Assembly: GCA_018971195.1 (NCBI GenBank)
Contig: JAGXBK010000005.1
Location: forward strand, 1-45,593
Reading direction: 5' to 3'
DNA length: 45,593 nt
Source: Betaproteobacteria bacterium
Lineage (GTDB): Bacteria; Pseudomonadota; Gammaproteobacteria; Burkholderiales; Casimicrobiaceae
Shown piece after piece: positions 7,872 through 16,417 of this stretch (position 1 is its first letter; every line of letters starts with the position of its first letter). Under the pieces are notes generated by a model. The model searched no databases and had not been told where the DNA came from. It saw only the letters and a list, made by a program, of their open reading frames with translations. Position numbers and translations under genes: made by a program.

Positions 7872-8312
7872 ATGGCCGACTTTCCTTCACCGGTCCCCCC
7901 CGCGGCTTCGACGCCGCCCGGAGCGGCACGCCCGTTGCCGGTCAACGCAGCGCTGCTCGTCTACGCATTGTTCGCCATCGCGGCGCTCATCGGCGTCGCC
8001 TCCCACGGCTTTCCGCTGTTCGCGCCGCTGCTCGGCGTGGTCGGCATCGTCGCGATCATCATCGCCTACGTGAAGCGCGACGAGGCGGCCGGCAGCTGGC
8101 TCGCGTCCCACTTCCGCTGGCAGGTTCGCACGTTCTGGTGGTCGCTGCTGTGGGCGACGCTCGGGGCGCTGGTCCTGGTCACGCTGGGCCTGATCCTCAT
8201 CGGCATCCCGATCGCTTTCGCGATCTGGGCCGCGGATACGATCTGGGTCATCTACCGCGTCGTGCGCGGCTACCTGCTGTTCCACGAGAGCCAGCCGGTG
8301 CCGGGGATGTAG
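7872..8312 (+). CDS. Small integral membrane protein (DUF4870/COG3671-like)
   Basis: A 146-residue protein with a Pro-rich N-terminus and three or four hydrophobic helices: about 25-45, 48-66, 90-115 and 112-132. The stretch YVKRDEAAGSWLASHFRWQ between helices, followed by TFWW, is typical of the DUF4870/Tic20-like family found next to diverse genes in betaproteobacteria. Function is unknown. Ribosome-binding site GGGAG precedes ATG 7872. It diverges from the yqjDEK-like cluster and converges with dacB, with only 11 bases between their stops. Confidence 0.78.
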   Translation: MADFPSPVPPAASTPPGAARPLPVNAALLVYALFAIAALIGVASHGFPLFAPLLGVVGIVAIIIAYVKRDEAAGSWLASHFRWQVRTFWWSLLWATLGALVLVTLGLILIGIPIAFAIWAADTIWVIYRVVRGYLLFHESQPVPGM

Positions 8313-8323
8313 CGGGCTCCGCC

Positions 8324-9823
8324 TCAGTGCTGCAGCGCGGTGTCGAAGCTCGCGCCGTTGGCGTACACCCACTCCACCAGGTAGTCGAGGGCGGGCGCGG
8401 CGCGGCGCGCATCCGGAGCGTTGACCAGCGCGACGACCGAGTACCATCGCCCCGAACGATCCACGACATAGCCCGCGAGCGCCCGGACGCCTTCGAGCGT
8501 GCCGGTCTTGAGCAGTGCCTGCCCGGCGACGCCGTCGTGCACGAATCGCCGCTCGAGCGTGCCGTCGGTCGCGGCAACCGGGAGCGAGCTTGCGAACTCG
8601 TCGCGAACCTTGCTGCGGCTCGCCGCCACCAGCAGCGCGTTGAGCCCGCGCGCGCTGACGCGCTCGCGGCGCGACAGTCCCGATCCGTTCTCGAGCACCA
8701 GGCCCCGCATTGCGAGCTTGTGCGCGGCAAGGAAGCGCCGGACGACCGCAGCGGCCCGGGCCGGCGTGGCAGGCGGCGGATCGGCCGTCGTCGCCAGCGT
8801 CAGGAAGATCTGGCGCGCCATCACGTTGTTCGACAACTTGTTGACGTCGCGCACGATGTCGTAGAGCGGCGGCGACTCGAGGGTGGCGAACGGGGTGGCG
8901 CCGGGCGCGACGCGTCCGCTCTTCACCCCTCCGGCGAAACGTCCACCGGCCTCGCGGAAATACGCCTCGAAGATCGCTCGTACGTAGTGCGCATGGTCGA
9001 GCAGCGAGACCCACCAGTCGCGCTCGCCGCAGCTCGCCGAATAGTCCCCGGCAAACCGGATCGACGCGTGGTCGCCCCGGTCGACGAATTCGGGCCGCGC
9101 GCTTGTGCGCCAGTCGCCGCAGCTGGGTGTGTCGACGAGCGCCGGCGACCGCTGCAGCACGACCTCCGGCAGCGGCGGATCGATCGAGACCGCGACCTGC
9201 GCGGTCGCGGGATCCGGCGTGAAGCTGAGGTGCAGCGCCTTGAAGTTGACGAGCAGCGCGTCCGGCCCGACGTTGTAGGGCTTGCGGGGCTCGTGGTCGA
9301 AGGCGCTCGCGTCGTAGCGCGGGAGCGCGAAATAGCTCCGGTCGAGCACGAGGTCGCCGTCGATCGCTTCGAGCCCTTTCCCGCGCAGCATGGCGATGAA
9401 TGCCTGCCATTGCTCCTTCGTGATCTTGGGGTCGCCTTGTCCCTTCAGGATCAGGTTCCCGTGCAGGACCCCGTTCACCAGCGGACCGCCGAGGTAGGCC
9501 TCGGTCTTCCAGCGGTAGTCGCGGCCGAGGAGCTCGAGCGCCGCGTAGGTCGTGACGAGCTTCATCACCGATGCGGGATTGCGCGGCCGGTCGGGGTCGT
9601 ACACGAACATCGGGCGCGGCTTCGCCGTGTCCTGCACGACGATCGACACGTCGGTCATCGGAATGCCCGCATCCAGGAATGCGCGGCGGATCTCGCGTGG
9701 CATCGCGGCCTGTGCCGCGGCCGCGCACAGCACGGTGGCGATGGCGAGCGATGCCGCGAGTCGCCGTGCGATCGCCCGTCGACGGCTGCGCACCCGGGTC
9801 CGGAACTCGCCGGCGCGGCTCAT
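8324..9823 (-). CDS. dacB: D-alanyl-D-alanine carboxypeptidase/endopeptidase (PBP4, DacB family)
   Basis: A 499-residue periplasmic serine peptidase that trims or opens peptidoglycan cross-links. A Sec signal is visible (Arg-rich n-region, then RLAASLAIATVLCAAAAQAA, cleavage near residue 40). The penicillin-binding triad is complete: SVMK at 85-88, SNN in NKLSNNVMA, and KTG in LLKTGTLEG near the C-terminus. The ATG at 9823 was chosen because it puts the signal peptide at the N-terminus; the longer frame overlaps bioA. It lies four bases after the bioA stop, so it is probably the third gene of a pip-bioA-dacB unit. That linkage is unusual but does not alter the assignment. Confidence 0.92.
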   Translation of the reverse strand: MSRAGEFRTRVRSRRRAIARRLAASLAIATVLCAAAAQAAMPREIRRAFLDAGIPMTDVSIVVQDTAKPRPMFVYDPDRPRNPASVMKLVTTYAALELLGRDYRWKTEAYLGGPLVNGVLHGNLILKGQGDPKITKEQWQAFIAMLRGKGLEAIDGDLVLDRSYFALPRYDASAFDHEPRKPYNVGPDALLVNFKALHLSFTPDPATAQVAVSIDPPLPEVVLQRSPALVDTPSCGDWRTSARPEFVDRGDHASIRFAGDYSASCGERDWWVSLLDHAHYVRAIFEAYFREAGGRFAGGVKSGRVAPGATPFATLESPPLYDIVRDVNKLSNNVMARQIFLTLATTADPPPATPARAAAVVRRFLAAHKLAMRGLVLENGSGLSRRERVSARGLNALLVAASRSKVRDEFASSLPVAATDGTLERRFVHDGVAGQALLKTGTLEGVRALAGYVVDRSGRWYSVVALVNAPDARRAAPALDYLVEWVYANGASFDTALQH

Positions 9824-9827
9824 CGCT

Positions 9828-11138
9828 TCACGCGATGTCGAGGATGTCGAGCGTTCGCTCGACGAGCAGCGCGAACTCGGCATCGGTCACGACGTAGGGC
9901 GGCATGAAATAGACCGTGTTGCCGATCGGCCGCAGCACCAGCTCGCGCGCCAGCGCTTCGGCGGCGAACCAGCGGGTGAATCCCGGGCGGGCGCGGTCCA
10001 CGTCGAACGCGACGATCATTCCGCACTGGCGGAAGTTGCGCACCCGGGGGTGATCGGCGATCGGCTGCGCGATCCTGCCCCAGCGCAGCGCCTTGTCGCG
10101 GTTGGCGGTGATGACGTCGTCGTCGCGGAAGATGTCGAGCACCGCCAGCGCCGCGCGGCAGGCGAGCGCGTTGCCGGTGTACGAGTGCGAATGCAGGAAG
10201 CCCCGTGCGATCTCGTCGGCGTAGAAAGCGCGATAGACGTCGTCGGTCGCGAGCACGCAGGACAGCGGCAGGTAGCCGCCGGTGATGCCCTTGGACAGGC
10301 ACAGGAGATCCGGGGTGATCCCCGCCTGCTCGCAGGCGAAGAAGCTGCCGGTGCGGCCGAAGCCCGTCATGATCTCGTCGGCGATCAGGTGGACGCCGTG
10401 ACGCGCCGTGAGCTCGCGGGCGCGCACGAGGTAGCGCGGCGCGTACATCGCCATTCCGGCGGCACCCTGGACCAGCGGCTCGACGATCAGGGCCGCGGTA
10501 CTGGCGTGATGCGCTGCGAGGAAGGCTTCCAGCGCATCGATCGCGGCGTCGACCGCGGCATCCGCGCCGGCGCAGTCGATGCCGCAGGCGGCAGGCGAGG
10601 GCAACACCGGGTGCTCGCGCAACAGCGGCGCATAGGCGTCGCGGAACAGCGCGACGTCGGTCACGGCAAGCGCCCCGACGGTTTCCCCGTGGTAGCCGCC
10701 TGCCAGCCGCGCGTAGTGCGTCTTGCCGGGGGCCCCTCGATGCCTCCAGTAGTGGAAGCTCATCTTGAGGGCGATCTCGGTCGCCGACGCACCGTCGGAC
10801 GCGAAGAATGCGTGCGACATTCCCGGCGGGGCGAGTGCCGACAGCCGCTCCGACAGCTCGACCACCGGGCGATGGGTGAAGCCCGCGAGCATCACGTGCT
10901 CGAGCTCGGCGAGCTGCGCCGTCAGCGCCGCGTTGATCCGCGGGTTGGCGTGGCCGAACAGGTTGACCCACCACGAGGCGACCGCGTCGAGATAGCGATT
11001 CCCCTCGAAGTCGTAAAGCCAGGCGCCCGCCGCGCGCGCAATCGCGACCGGCGGCGATTCCTCGTGCTGCTTCATCTGCGTGCATGGATGCCAGACCGCG
11101 TGCTGGCTGCGCAGCGCCCAGTCGCGGCTCGATGTCAT
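9828..11138 (-). CDS. bioA: Adenosylmethionine-8-amino-7-oxononanoate aminotransferase
   Basis: A 436-residue PLP enzyme of biotin synthesis that converts KAPA to DAPA using S-adenosylmethionine as amino donor. The N-terminal HAVWHPCTQMK and SWWVNLFGHANP stretches mark BioA rather than other class III aminotransferases. The PLP aspartate is in IADE (about 254) and the Schiff-base lysine in LSKGITGG (Lys283); HSHSYTGNALAC follows. The ATG at 11138 overlaps the pip stop as ATGA, and dacB follows four bases after the stop. No other bio genes (bioF, bioD, bioB) are in the window, so the biotin pathway is split in this genome. Confidence 0.95.
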   Translation of the reverse strand: MTSSRDWALRSQHAVWHPCTQMKQHEESPPVAIARAAGAWLYDFEGNRYLDAVASWWVNLFGHANPRINAALTAQLAELEHVMLAGFTHRPVVELSERLSALAPPGMSHAFFASDGASATEIALKMSFHYWRHRGAPGKTHYARLAGGYHGETVGALAVTDVALFRDAYAPLLREHPVLPSPAACGIDCAGADAAVDAAIDALEAFLAAHHASTAALIVEPLVQGAAGMAMYAPRYLVRARELTARHGVHLIADEIMTGFGRTGSFFACEQAGITPDLLCLSKGITGGYLPLSCVLATDDVYRAFYADEIARGFLHSHSYTGNALACRAALAVLDIFRDDDVITANRDKALRWGRIAQPIADHPRVRNFRQCGMIVAFDVDRARPGFTRWFAAEALARELVLRPIGNTVYFMPPYVVTDAEFALLVERTLDILDIA

Positions 11139-12118
11139 GCCGAGCGCCCGATTCGCGTGCGCATCCGGCGCACCGCGCCCACCAGCTCGCGCGCGATGCC
11201 GGGCTCGCGCACCGAATGCCCGGCGTCGGGGACGACGATGCATTCGGCGCCGGGCCACGCGCCGGCGAGTGCCAGCGCGGTGGCGGGCGGGCAGACGACG
11301 TCGTAGCGCCCCTGCACGATCGTGCATGGCAGATGCGCGATGCGGTGCAGGTCCGCGAGGATCCGGCCCGGTGCGAGGAAGGCGTCGTGGACGAAGTAAT
11401 GCGCCTCGATGCGCGCGATCGCGAGGGACGCGGCGGGGTCGTCGACGCGCCCGGCGTCCTGCCGCGGAAGCAGCGTCGAGCACGCGCTTTCGTAACGGTC
11501 CCAGGCGATGGCGGCGGGCAGGTGCACCGCGGGGTCGCGATCGTTCAGTCGCCGGTGGTAGCTCGCGAGGAGGTCGCCACGCTCCCCCGGCGGCAGGAAG
11601 TGCTCGAAATCGCGCCAGGCCTCCGGGAAGAATCGGCGCATGCCGTTCATGAACCACCGGATCTCGTCGCGCGACGCGAGGAACACGCCGCGCAGGATCA
11701 GGCCGAGGACGCGGTCCGGGTGCGCCTCGGCGTAGGCAAGCGCCAGCGTCGAGCCCCAGGACCCGCCGAACAGCACCCAGCACCCGATGCCCAGGTGCTC
11801 GCGCAGGCGCTCGATGTCGTCCACGAGGTGCACGGTCGTGTTGTCGATCGTGTCGGCGCTCGGCGTCGAGCGGCCCGCTCCCCGCTGGTCGTAGAGCACG
11901 ATGCGCCACTGCGAGGGATCGTAGAACCGCCGATGGTGCGGCAGGCTGCCGCCCCCCGGTCCACCGTGCAGGAACAGGATCGGCGCAGCTGACGGGTTGC
12001 CGCAGTTCTCCCAGTACATCGCGTGCCGCCGATCCAGCGCGAGCATGCCGCTCGCGTACGGCATGCATTCCGGATAAAGGCCAGCCTCGGGCGACTGGGC
12101 GAGAATGGAGTCGATCAT
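11135..12118 (-). CDS. pip: Proline iminopeptidase
   Basis: A 327-residue cytoplasmic alpha/beta hydrolase that releases N-terminal proline from peptides. The oxyanion-hole motif HGGPGGG (51-57) and nucleophile elbow GGSWGS (Ser120) are both present, as is the family sequence YDQRGAGRSTP near 77-87. The acid (GRYDVVCPP) and the histidine (DAGHSVREP) follow in the C-terminal part. Length is normal for bacterial Pip. It is first in the pip-bioA-dacB unit and its stop overlaps the bioA start. A hairpin lies between it and the FAH-family gene upstream on the same strand. Confidence 0.93.
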   Translation of the reverse strand: MIDSILAQSPEAGLYPECMPYASGMLALDRRHAMYWENCGNPSAAPILFLHGGPGGGSLPHHRRFYDPSQWRIVLYDQRGAGRSTPSADTIDNTTVHLVDDIERLREHLGIGCWVLFGGSWGSTLALAYAEAHPDRVLGLILRGVFLASRDEIRWFMNGMRRFFPEAWRDFEHFLPPGERGDLLASYHRRLNDRDPAVHLPAAIAWDRYESACSTLLPRQDAGRVDDPAASLAIARIEAHYFVHDAFLAPGRILADLHRIAHLPCTIVQGRYDVVCPPATALALAGAWPGAECIVVPDAGHSVREPGIARELVGAVRRMRTRIGRSA

Positions 12119-12137
12119 CGACCGTATGATCGCACTT

Positions 12138-12158
12138 CGGGCCGATCGGTTCGGCCCG
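12138..12158 (-). terminator. Terminator-like stem-loop between FAH-family gene and pip
   Basis: A perfect 8-bp inverted repeat, CGGGCCGA and TCGGCCCG, with a 5-base loop. It sits in the 73-base gap between the FAH-family gene stop and the pip start. No U-tract follows on either strand, so it may terminate poorly or only shield the upstream mRNA end. Confidence 0.4.
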
Positions 12159-12191
12159 TCGCGACGAAGCGGCCGCGATGCGGGGAGCTCC

Positions 12192-13052
12192 CTAACCGCG
12201 CCCCTTGAACGGCACGATCTTCTGCCGCTGCTCGCCCAGCCCGGAAATGCCGCAGGTCACGATGTCGCCGGGCTTGAGCCACCCCTTCGGTTCCTTCATG
12301 CCCAGCGCCACGCCCGGGGGCGTGCCGGTCGTGATCACGTCGCCCGGAAGCAGCGTCATGTAGCGCGAGACGTCGGCAACGAGCTCGGCGACGCCGAAGA
12401 TCATGGTCCTCGTGTTGCCGGTCTGCCTGCGCTTGCCGTTGACGTCGAGCCACATGTCGAGGTTCTGCGGATCCTTGATCTCGTCGGTGGTCACGAGCCA
12501 CGGGCCGATCGGCCCGAAGGTGTCGCAGCCCTTGCCCTTGCTCCACTGCGAGGCGCCGCGCTGAAGCTGGAACTCGCGTTCGGACACGTCGTTGATCACG
12601 CAGTAGCCGGCCACATGGCGCAATGCGTCCTTCACCGCGACATGGCGCGCCTTGCGGCCGATGACCACGCCGAGCTCGATCTCGTAGTCGAGCTGCGTCG
12701 AGTCCTTCGGCGTGATCGTGTTGTCGTTGGGGCCGCAGATCGACGTCTCGGCCTTGAAGAAGACCACCGGGTGCGCCGGAATGGGCACGCCGGCCTCCTT
12801 CGCGTGATCGGCGAAGTTGAGACCGATGGCGACGAACTTGGGCGGCGTGGCCACGCAGGGGCCCATGCGCGGCCGGCCTTTCACCGCGGGCAGGCGCCTG
12901 GGGTCGAGCCTGCGCAATGCAGCCAGCGAGGCCGGCGCGAGCGCTTCGGCGTCGATGTCCTTCACCTTGCGCGAGAGGTCGCGCAGGATGCCGTCCGCGT
13001 CGATCATGCCGGGCTTCTCGCGCCCCGCGGGTCCGTAACGTACGAGCTTCAT
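12192..13052 (-). CDS. Fumarylacetoacetate hydrolase family protein, probable 2,4-diketo-3-deoxy-aldonate hydrolase
   Basis: A 286-residue FAH-fold enzyme. Metal-binding acidic residues are visible in LDYEIELGVVIG (ExE) and the later NDVSEREFQ, with the family GDVITTGTPPGV near the C-terminus. The family hydrolyses C-C bonds in diketo acids. The upstream SDR, 10 bases away, resembles 2-keto-3-deoxy-L-fuconate dehydrogenase. Together they fit cleavage of 2,4-diketo-3-deoxy-L-fuconate (or a pentonate analogue) to pyruvate plus lactate or glycolate. The FAH family is broad, so ureidoglycolate-lyase-like or aromatic diketo substrates cannot be excluded. Ribosome-binding site GAGGAGA precedes ATG 13052. 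Confidence 0.85.
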   Translation of the reverse strand: MKLVRYGPAGREKPGMIDADGILRDLSRKVKDIDAEALAPASLAALRRLDPRRLPAVKGRPRMGPCVATPPKFVAIGLNFADHAKEAGVPIPAHPVVFFKAETSICGPNDNTITPKDSTQLDYEIELGVVIGRKARHVAVKDALRHVAGYCVINDVSEREFQLQRGASQWSKGKGCDTFGPIGPWLVTTDEIKDPQNLDMWLDVNGKRRQTGNTRTMIFGVAELVADVSRYMTLLPGDVITTGTPPGVALGMKEPKGWLKPGDIVTCGISGLGEQRQKIVPFKGRG

Positions 13053-13062
13053 CGAGTTCTCC

Positions 13063-13818
13063 TCAGATTGTCATCCCGCCATCGCAGGAATAGGTGTTAC
13101 CGGTGACGAATGCCGACTCGTCGGACGCCAGGAACACGACCAGCGGCGCGATTTCCTCGGCTTTCGCGAGCCGTCCCATCGGCTGGCGCGCGACGAACAT
13201 GCGCCGCGCCTCGACCGGATCGGGGAACGCGTTGATCCGCTGCGCCAGCGAGGGCGTGTCGACGGTGCCCGGTGCGATCGCGTTGCAGCGAATGCCTTTC
13301 TGCACGTAGTCGGCGGCCACCGACTTGGTCAGGCCGATGACTGCCGCCTTGGTGGTGCCGTAGACGAAGCGGTTGGGCAGGCCCTTGATCGAGCTCGCGA
13401 TCGACGACATGTTGATGATCGACGCACCGCGCCCGGTGGCCTCGTGATGGGCGAGCATCTTCGGCAGCGCCGCACGGATCGCGATGTACATCGCGCGGAC
13501 GTTCAGGTTGAAGCTGAACTCCCAGTCCTTGGGCGCGCACTCGAGGATCGCTCCGTGGTGGACGTAGCCTGCGCAGTTGAACAGGATCTGCAGCGGCGGC
13601 AGGGAATCGATCGTCTTCGCGACCTCGGCATCATCGAGCACGTCGAGACGGCGCGTGCTGATGTTCGCGATGCCGCGCAGCGTGTCGAGGGCATCGCCGT
13701 CGATGTCGGTGGCGAGCACCTCGGCGCCTTCGCCCGCCATCGCGATCGCCGTCGCGCGCCCGATTCCCTGGCCCGCCGCAGTGATCAGCGCGGACTTGCC
13801 CGCCAGCCTTCCAGCCAT
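13063..13818 (-). CDS. SDR oxidoreductase, probable 2-keto-3-deoxy-L-fuconate 4-dehydrogenase
   Basis: A 251-residue classical SDR with all landmarks: TAAGQGIG cofactor loop (13-20), NCAG (81-84), NMSS (136-139), and catalytic Y153xxxK157. The sequences LFNCAGYVHHGAILEC and DWEFSFNLNVRAMY are characteristic of the branch containing bacterial 2-keto-3-deoxy-L-fuconate dehydrogenases and the DHRS6-like enzymes. It would oxidise C4 of a 2-keto-3-deoxy acid, feeding the adjacent FAH-family hydrolase. The ATG at 13818 has GGAGG seven bases upstream; the ORF-track start 14 codons earlier does not. First gene of a two-gene unit. Confidence 0.86.
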   Translation of the reverse strand: MAGRLAGKSALITAAGQGIGRATAIAMAGEGAEVLATDIDGDALDTLRGIANISTRRLDVLDDAEVAKTIDSLPPLQILFNCAGYVHHGAILECAPKDWEFSFNLNVRAMYIAIRAALPKMLAHHEATGRGASIINMSSIASSIKGLPNRFVYGTTKAAVIGLTKSVAADYVQKGIRCNAIAPGTVDTPSLAQRINAFPDPVEARRMFVARQPMGRLAKAEEIAPLVVFLASDESAFVTGNTYSCDGGMTI

Positions 13819-13869
13819 CGCATTCCTCCGCACCCGGCGCCGGTCGCTCCATCGCCGCAAAAAGCGCGG

Positions 13870-13875
13870 ATTCTA
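13870..13875 (-). promoter_or_regulatory. Candidate -10 box for the SDR-FAH unit
   Basis: TAGAAT on the minus strand (five of six bases of the consensus) lies 52 bases before the SDR start. No good -35 hexamer is seen at 16-18 bases. A single hexamer, so weak evidence. Confidence 0.3.
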
Positions 13876-13945
13876 CGCTGCCGGCGGCCGCCCCGGTACC
13901 GCGCAGTGAATGGACGCGTCGCGGCCGGCGCCGGCCAGCGATGCG

Positions 13946-14668
13946 TCAATGCATGAAGGTGTCGACGAGGAACGCGAAGGCGATGCGCCACGCGGCCTCG
14001 GCGGCCTCGGGAACGTAGCTCTCGCGGTCGACGGTCGCGAACGCGTGGCCGGCGTCGGGAAGTACGGCCAGCGTGTAGCGGCGGTTAAAGTCGGACAGCG
14101 CCTCTGCGATCCTCGCGTGCTCGTCGCTCGCGATCGACGCGTCCTTCGCGCCGTAGACCAGCAGTTGCGGCGCCTTGAGGTCCTGCGCGCGGTCGAGCAG
14201 CGGCCTGCGCTTCCCCTTCGGCTCCCGCGGCGCGATCCCGCCGCCGTAGAACGACACCGATGCCGCGAGGCGCGCTCCGTGGACCGCATTGGCGAGGAAA
14301 GCGAGCCGTCCGCCCATGCAGAAGCCGATGACCGCCAGCCGGCCGTCGCGCGCGCCCTGGGACACCAGCGCATCGAGTGCGGCGCCGGTCTCCTGCATCG
14401 CTTCGTCGTCGTCGATTTGCTGGACGCGCGCGATCGCGCGCTCCCGGTCCGAATACTCGAACACCTCGCCATGGTAGAAGTCCGGCGCGATGGCGATGTA
14501 GCCGGCGCGGGCGAAGCGCTCGCATACGCCCTTGACGTAGGCGTTGACACCGAACGCCTCCATCATGACCACCACGCCTATGCCTGGAACGCCGCTCGGC
14601 TTGGCCAGATACGCGGAAACCCCCGTCGCAATCGTCAGGAGCTCGGTGGTCAGTGCGGGTGCAGCCAT
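13946..14668 (-). CDS. Dienelactone hydrolase family protein
   Basis: A 240-residue alpha/beta hydrolase of the dienelactone type. The nucleophile elbow is GFCMGG (Cys117), with Asp176 in YGAKDASI and His208 in PDAGHAF completing a Cys-Asp-His triad; Glu37 in MMEAFG matches the conserved glutamate of the family. The family opens lactones such as dienelactone in chloroaromatic breakdown, but most chromosomal members have unknown substrates. With the sugar-acid genes around it, a sugar lactone is a speculative alternative. The ATG at 14668 has GAAGG upstream. It is on the same strand as the helicase, 279 bases downstream of it. Confidence 0.85.
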   Translation of the reverse strand: MAAPALTTELLTIATGVSAYLAKPSGVPGIGVVVMMEAFGVNAYVKGVCERFARAGYIAIAPDFYHGEVFEYSDRERAIARVQQIDDDEAMQETGAALDALVSQGARDGRLAVIGFCMGGRLAFLANAVHGARLAASVSFYGGGIAPREPKGKRRPLLDRAQDLKAPQLLVYGAKDASIASDEHARIAEALSDFNRRYTLAVLPDAGHAFATVDRESYVPEAAEAAWRIAFAFLVDTFMH

Positions 14669-14853
14669 TGGAGCACCTTCGGGCGCAGTGAGATCCTGAG
14701 CGCCAAGGATGCGACGTCGCCCGTCCATCCGCAAGCCGCGCGGGCCTGAAGCGCGGCTGCGGCGCTCGACCTGTTGCGCGCGCGATGAAAGCGCCGGGTC
14801 AGGCGATGAGCCTGGAGTCGATCTCGGCCACCGACCGGGTTCCGCCCCGGCGC

Positions 14854-14952
14854 ATCGTGCGTGCGGGCTCGTTGGCCAGGACGCCCGCCCGATCCTCAGG
14901 CGCGTATCGTGCCTGCGGGCTTGTCGCCCGGCGTGCCCGCGCGCTCCTCAGG
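14854..14952. repeat. Two-copy tandem repeat of 47 bases overlapping the helicase 3' end
   Basis: Copies at 14854-14900 and 14906-14952 match at 37 of 47 positions by eye, with a 52-base offset. Both start ATCGTGC and end TCCTCAGG. On the minus strand each copy holds the same potential stem, GCGGGC and GCCCGC, separated by exactly 14 bases while the loop sequence differs. The second copy contains the helicase stop codon. The remaining gap from 14669 to 14853 shows no gene. Confidence 0.7.
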
Positions 14953-16264
14953 CCGCGCGGCCGGCTTGGCTCGACGGACGGCCACGTCCCGCAGGTCTTG
15001 CCCTGGGCGCGCCGACCTGGTGGCGCGCGCCGGCAGCGGAAGGACGCCTGCCTGCGGGTGCGCCGGGTTGCGCACGCCGCGCCGCGTCGCGCGTGGCGGG
15101 TTGCATGGATGCCGCCGCGCGGGGCGCGAAGCCCGGGACATGCTCCTGCGGAATCGTCTGCTTGATCAGCCTTTCGATGCCGCGCAGGAAAGCGCGCTCG
15201 TCGACCGAGACCAGCGACACGGCCTCGCCGGTGGCGCCGGCGCGACCCGTACGCCCGATGCGATGCACGTAGTCCTCGGGGACATTGGGCAGGTCGTAAT
15301 TCACGACCTGCGGCAATTGGTCGATATCGATGCCGCGGGCTGCGATGTCGGTGGCGACCAGCACGGTGAGCCGGCCCCGCTTGAACTCGGCCAGCGCATG
15401 GGTGCGCGCTGCCTGGCTCTTGTTGCCGTGAATGGCGAGTGCGGCGATTCCGTCGTGGCCGAGCTGCTCGGTCAGCTTGTTCGCGCCGTGCTTGGTGCGG
15501 GTGAAGACCAGCACCTGGGTCCAATCCCGCGTCCTGATCAGGTGCGCCAGCAACTCGCGCTTGCGGGCGTGGTCAACCGGGAGCACCTTCTGCTGGATCA
15601 TCTCGACGGTTGAGTTGCGCCGCGCGACCTCGATCATCGCCGGCGAATTCAGCAGGCCGTCGGCAAGCGCCTTGATCTCGTCGGAGAACGTCGCCGAGAA
15701 CAGCAGGTTCTGCCGTTGCCGGGGCAGCAGCGCCAGGATGCGCCTGATGTCGCGGATAAAGCCCATGTCGAGCATCCGGTCGGCTTCGTCGAGGACGAGG
15801 ATCTCGACCTGCGACAGGTTGACGGCACGCTGGCCCGCAAGGTCGAGCAGCCGGCCTGGGGTGGCGACCAGGATGTCGACGCCGCGCTTCAGATGACTGA
15901 TTTGCGGATGGATCCCCACCCCGCCGAAGACCACGGTGGAGCTCAGCTTCGAGTACTTGCCGTAGGTGCGCACCGATTGCTCGACCTGTGCGGCGAGCTC
16001 GCGGGTCGGCGTCAGGATCAGCGCGCGGATCGGCCGGCCCGACGCCCGCGGCGACTTCGCCACGGCAGGCGTGGACAGGAGCTGGAGGATCGGCAGCACG
16101 AATCCGGCCGTCTTGCCGGTGCCGGTTTGCGCGCCGGCGAGGAGGTCGCCGCCGGCCAGAACGGCAGGAATCGCCTGCGTCTGCACGGGCGTGGGTTGGG
16201 TGTAGCCGTGTTCGGTGACGGCACGCAGCAGCGTCTCGGACAGGCCGAGGGTGGAGAAGGACAT
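14948..16264 (-). CDS. DEAD-box RNA helicase, RhlE type
   Basis: A 438-residue ATP-dependent RNA helicase. Motifs appear in order: Q motif ([12 protein letters not shown], 22-33), Walker A AQTGTGKT (45-52), PTRELA, DEAD (159-162), SAT (190-192), and [10 protein letters not shown] in the second RecA domain. After about residue 375 comes a low-complexity basic tail rich in Ala, Arg and Pro, usual for RNA binding in RhlE-like proteins. Such helicases act in ribosome assembly and RNA decay, often at low temperature. The start at ATG 16264 has only a weak ribosome-binding site. An extended -10 promoter and hairpin lie in the 120-base leader. The stop falls within a tandem repeat. Confidence 0.93.
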   Translation of the reverse strand: MSFSTLGLSETLLRAVTEHGYTQPTPVQTQAIPAVLAGGDLLAGAQTGTGKTAGFVLPILQLLSTPAVAKSPRASGRPIRALILTPTRELAAQVEQSVRTYGKYSKLSSTVVFGGVGIHPQISHLKRGVDILVATPGRLLDLAGQRAVNLSQVEILVLDEADRMLDMGFIRDIRRILALLPRQRQNLLFSATFSDEIKALADGLLNSPAMIEVARRNSTVEMIQQKVLPVDHARKRELLAHLIRTRDWTQVLVFTRTKHGANKLTEQLGHDGIAALAIHGNKSQAARTHALAEFKRGRLTVLVATDIAARGIDIDQLPQVVNYDLPNVPEDYVHRIGRTGRAGATGEAVSLVSVDERAFLRGIERLIKQTIPQEHVPGFAPRAAASMQPATRDAARRAQPGAPAGRRPSAAGARHQVGAPRARPAGRGRPSSQAGRAA

Positions 16265-16285
16265 GAGAACTTTCGGAAAAACATC

Positions 16286-16310
16286 GGCCTGTCCTCTCCT
16301 GAGAGAGGCC
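16286..16310 (-). promoter_or_regulatory. Hairpin in the helicase mRNA leader
   Basis: Inverted arms GGCCT...CCTCTC and GAGAGAGGCC can pair as two 5-bp helices separated by a 3-base bulge, with a very tight loop. It lies 22 bases upstream of the helicase start, within the predicted leader, where it could influence translation or be a target for the helicase itself. The latter is only inference. Confidence 0.35.
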
Positions 16311-16390
16311 AGTCGCAGGCAAACGGAGGAACTGCAGGAGGTCGGAATCGACGGCGGCGAAAAGGACTGGAACCCATGCCGCGTGGTCGG

Positions 16391-16399
16391 ATTATACCA
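16391..16399 (-). promoter_or_regulatory. Extended -10 promoter for the helicase gene
   Basis: On the minus strand the sequence TGGTATAAT is a perfect TATAAT with the TGn extension. The best -35 at a 17-base spacing is AATTTC, which is poor, as expected when an extended -10 compensates. Predicted leader length is about 120 bases. It lies just downstream of the gntR control region, so the two divergent transcripts share about 130 bases. Confidence 0.55.
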
Positions 16400-16417
16400 G
16401 CTACCGGACGCGGGAAA

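Noticed and set aside
14669-14853. Gap between the dienelactone hydrolase and helicase genes checked for a gene or tRNA
   Set aside because: No frame with a plausible start, no cloverleaf; only weak GC hairpins such as CAGGC-GATGA-GCCTG.
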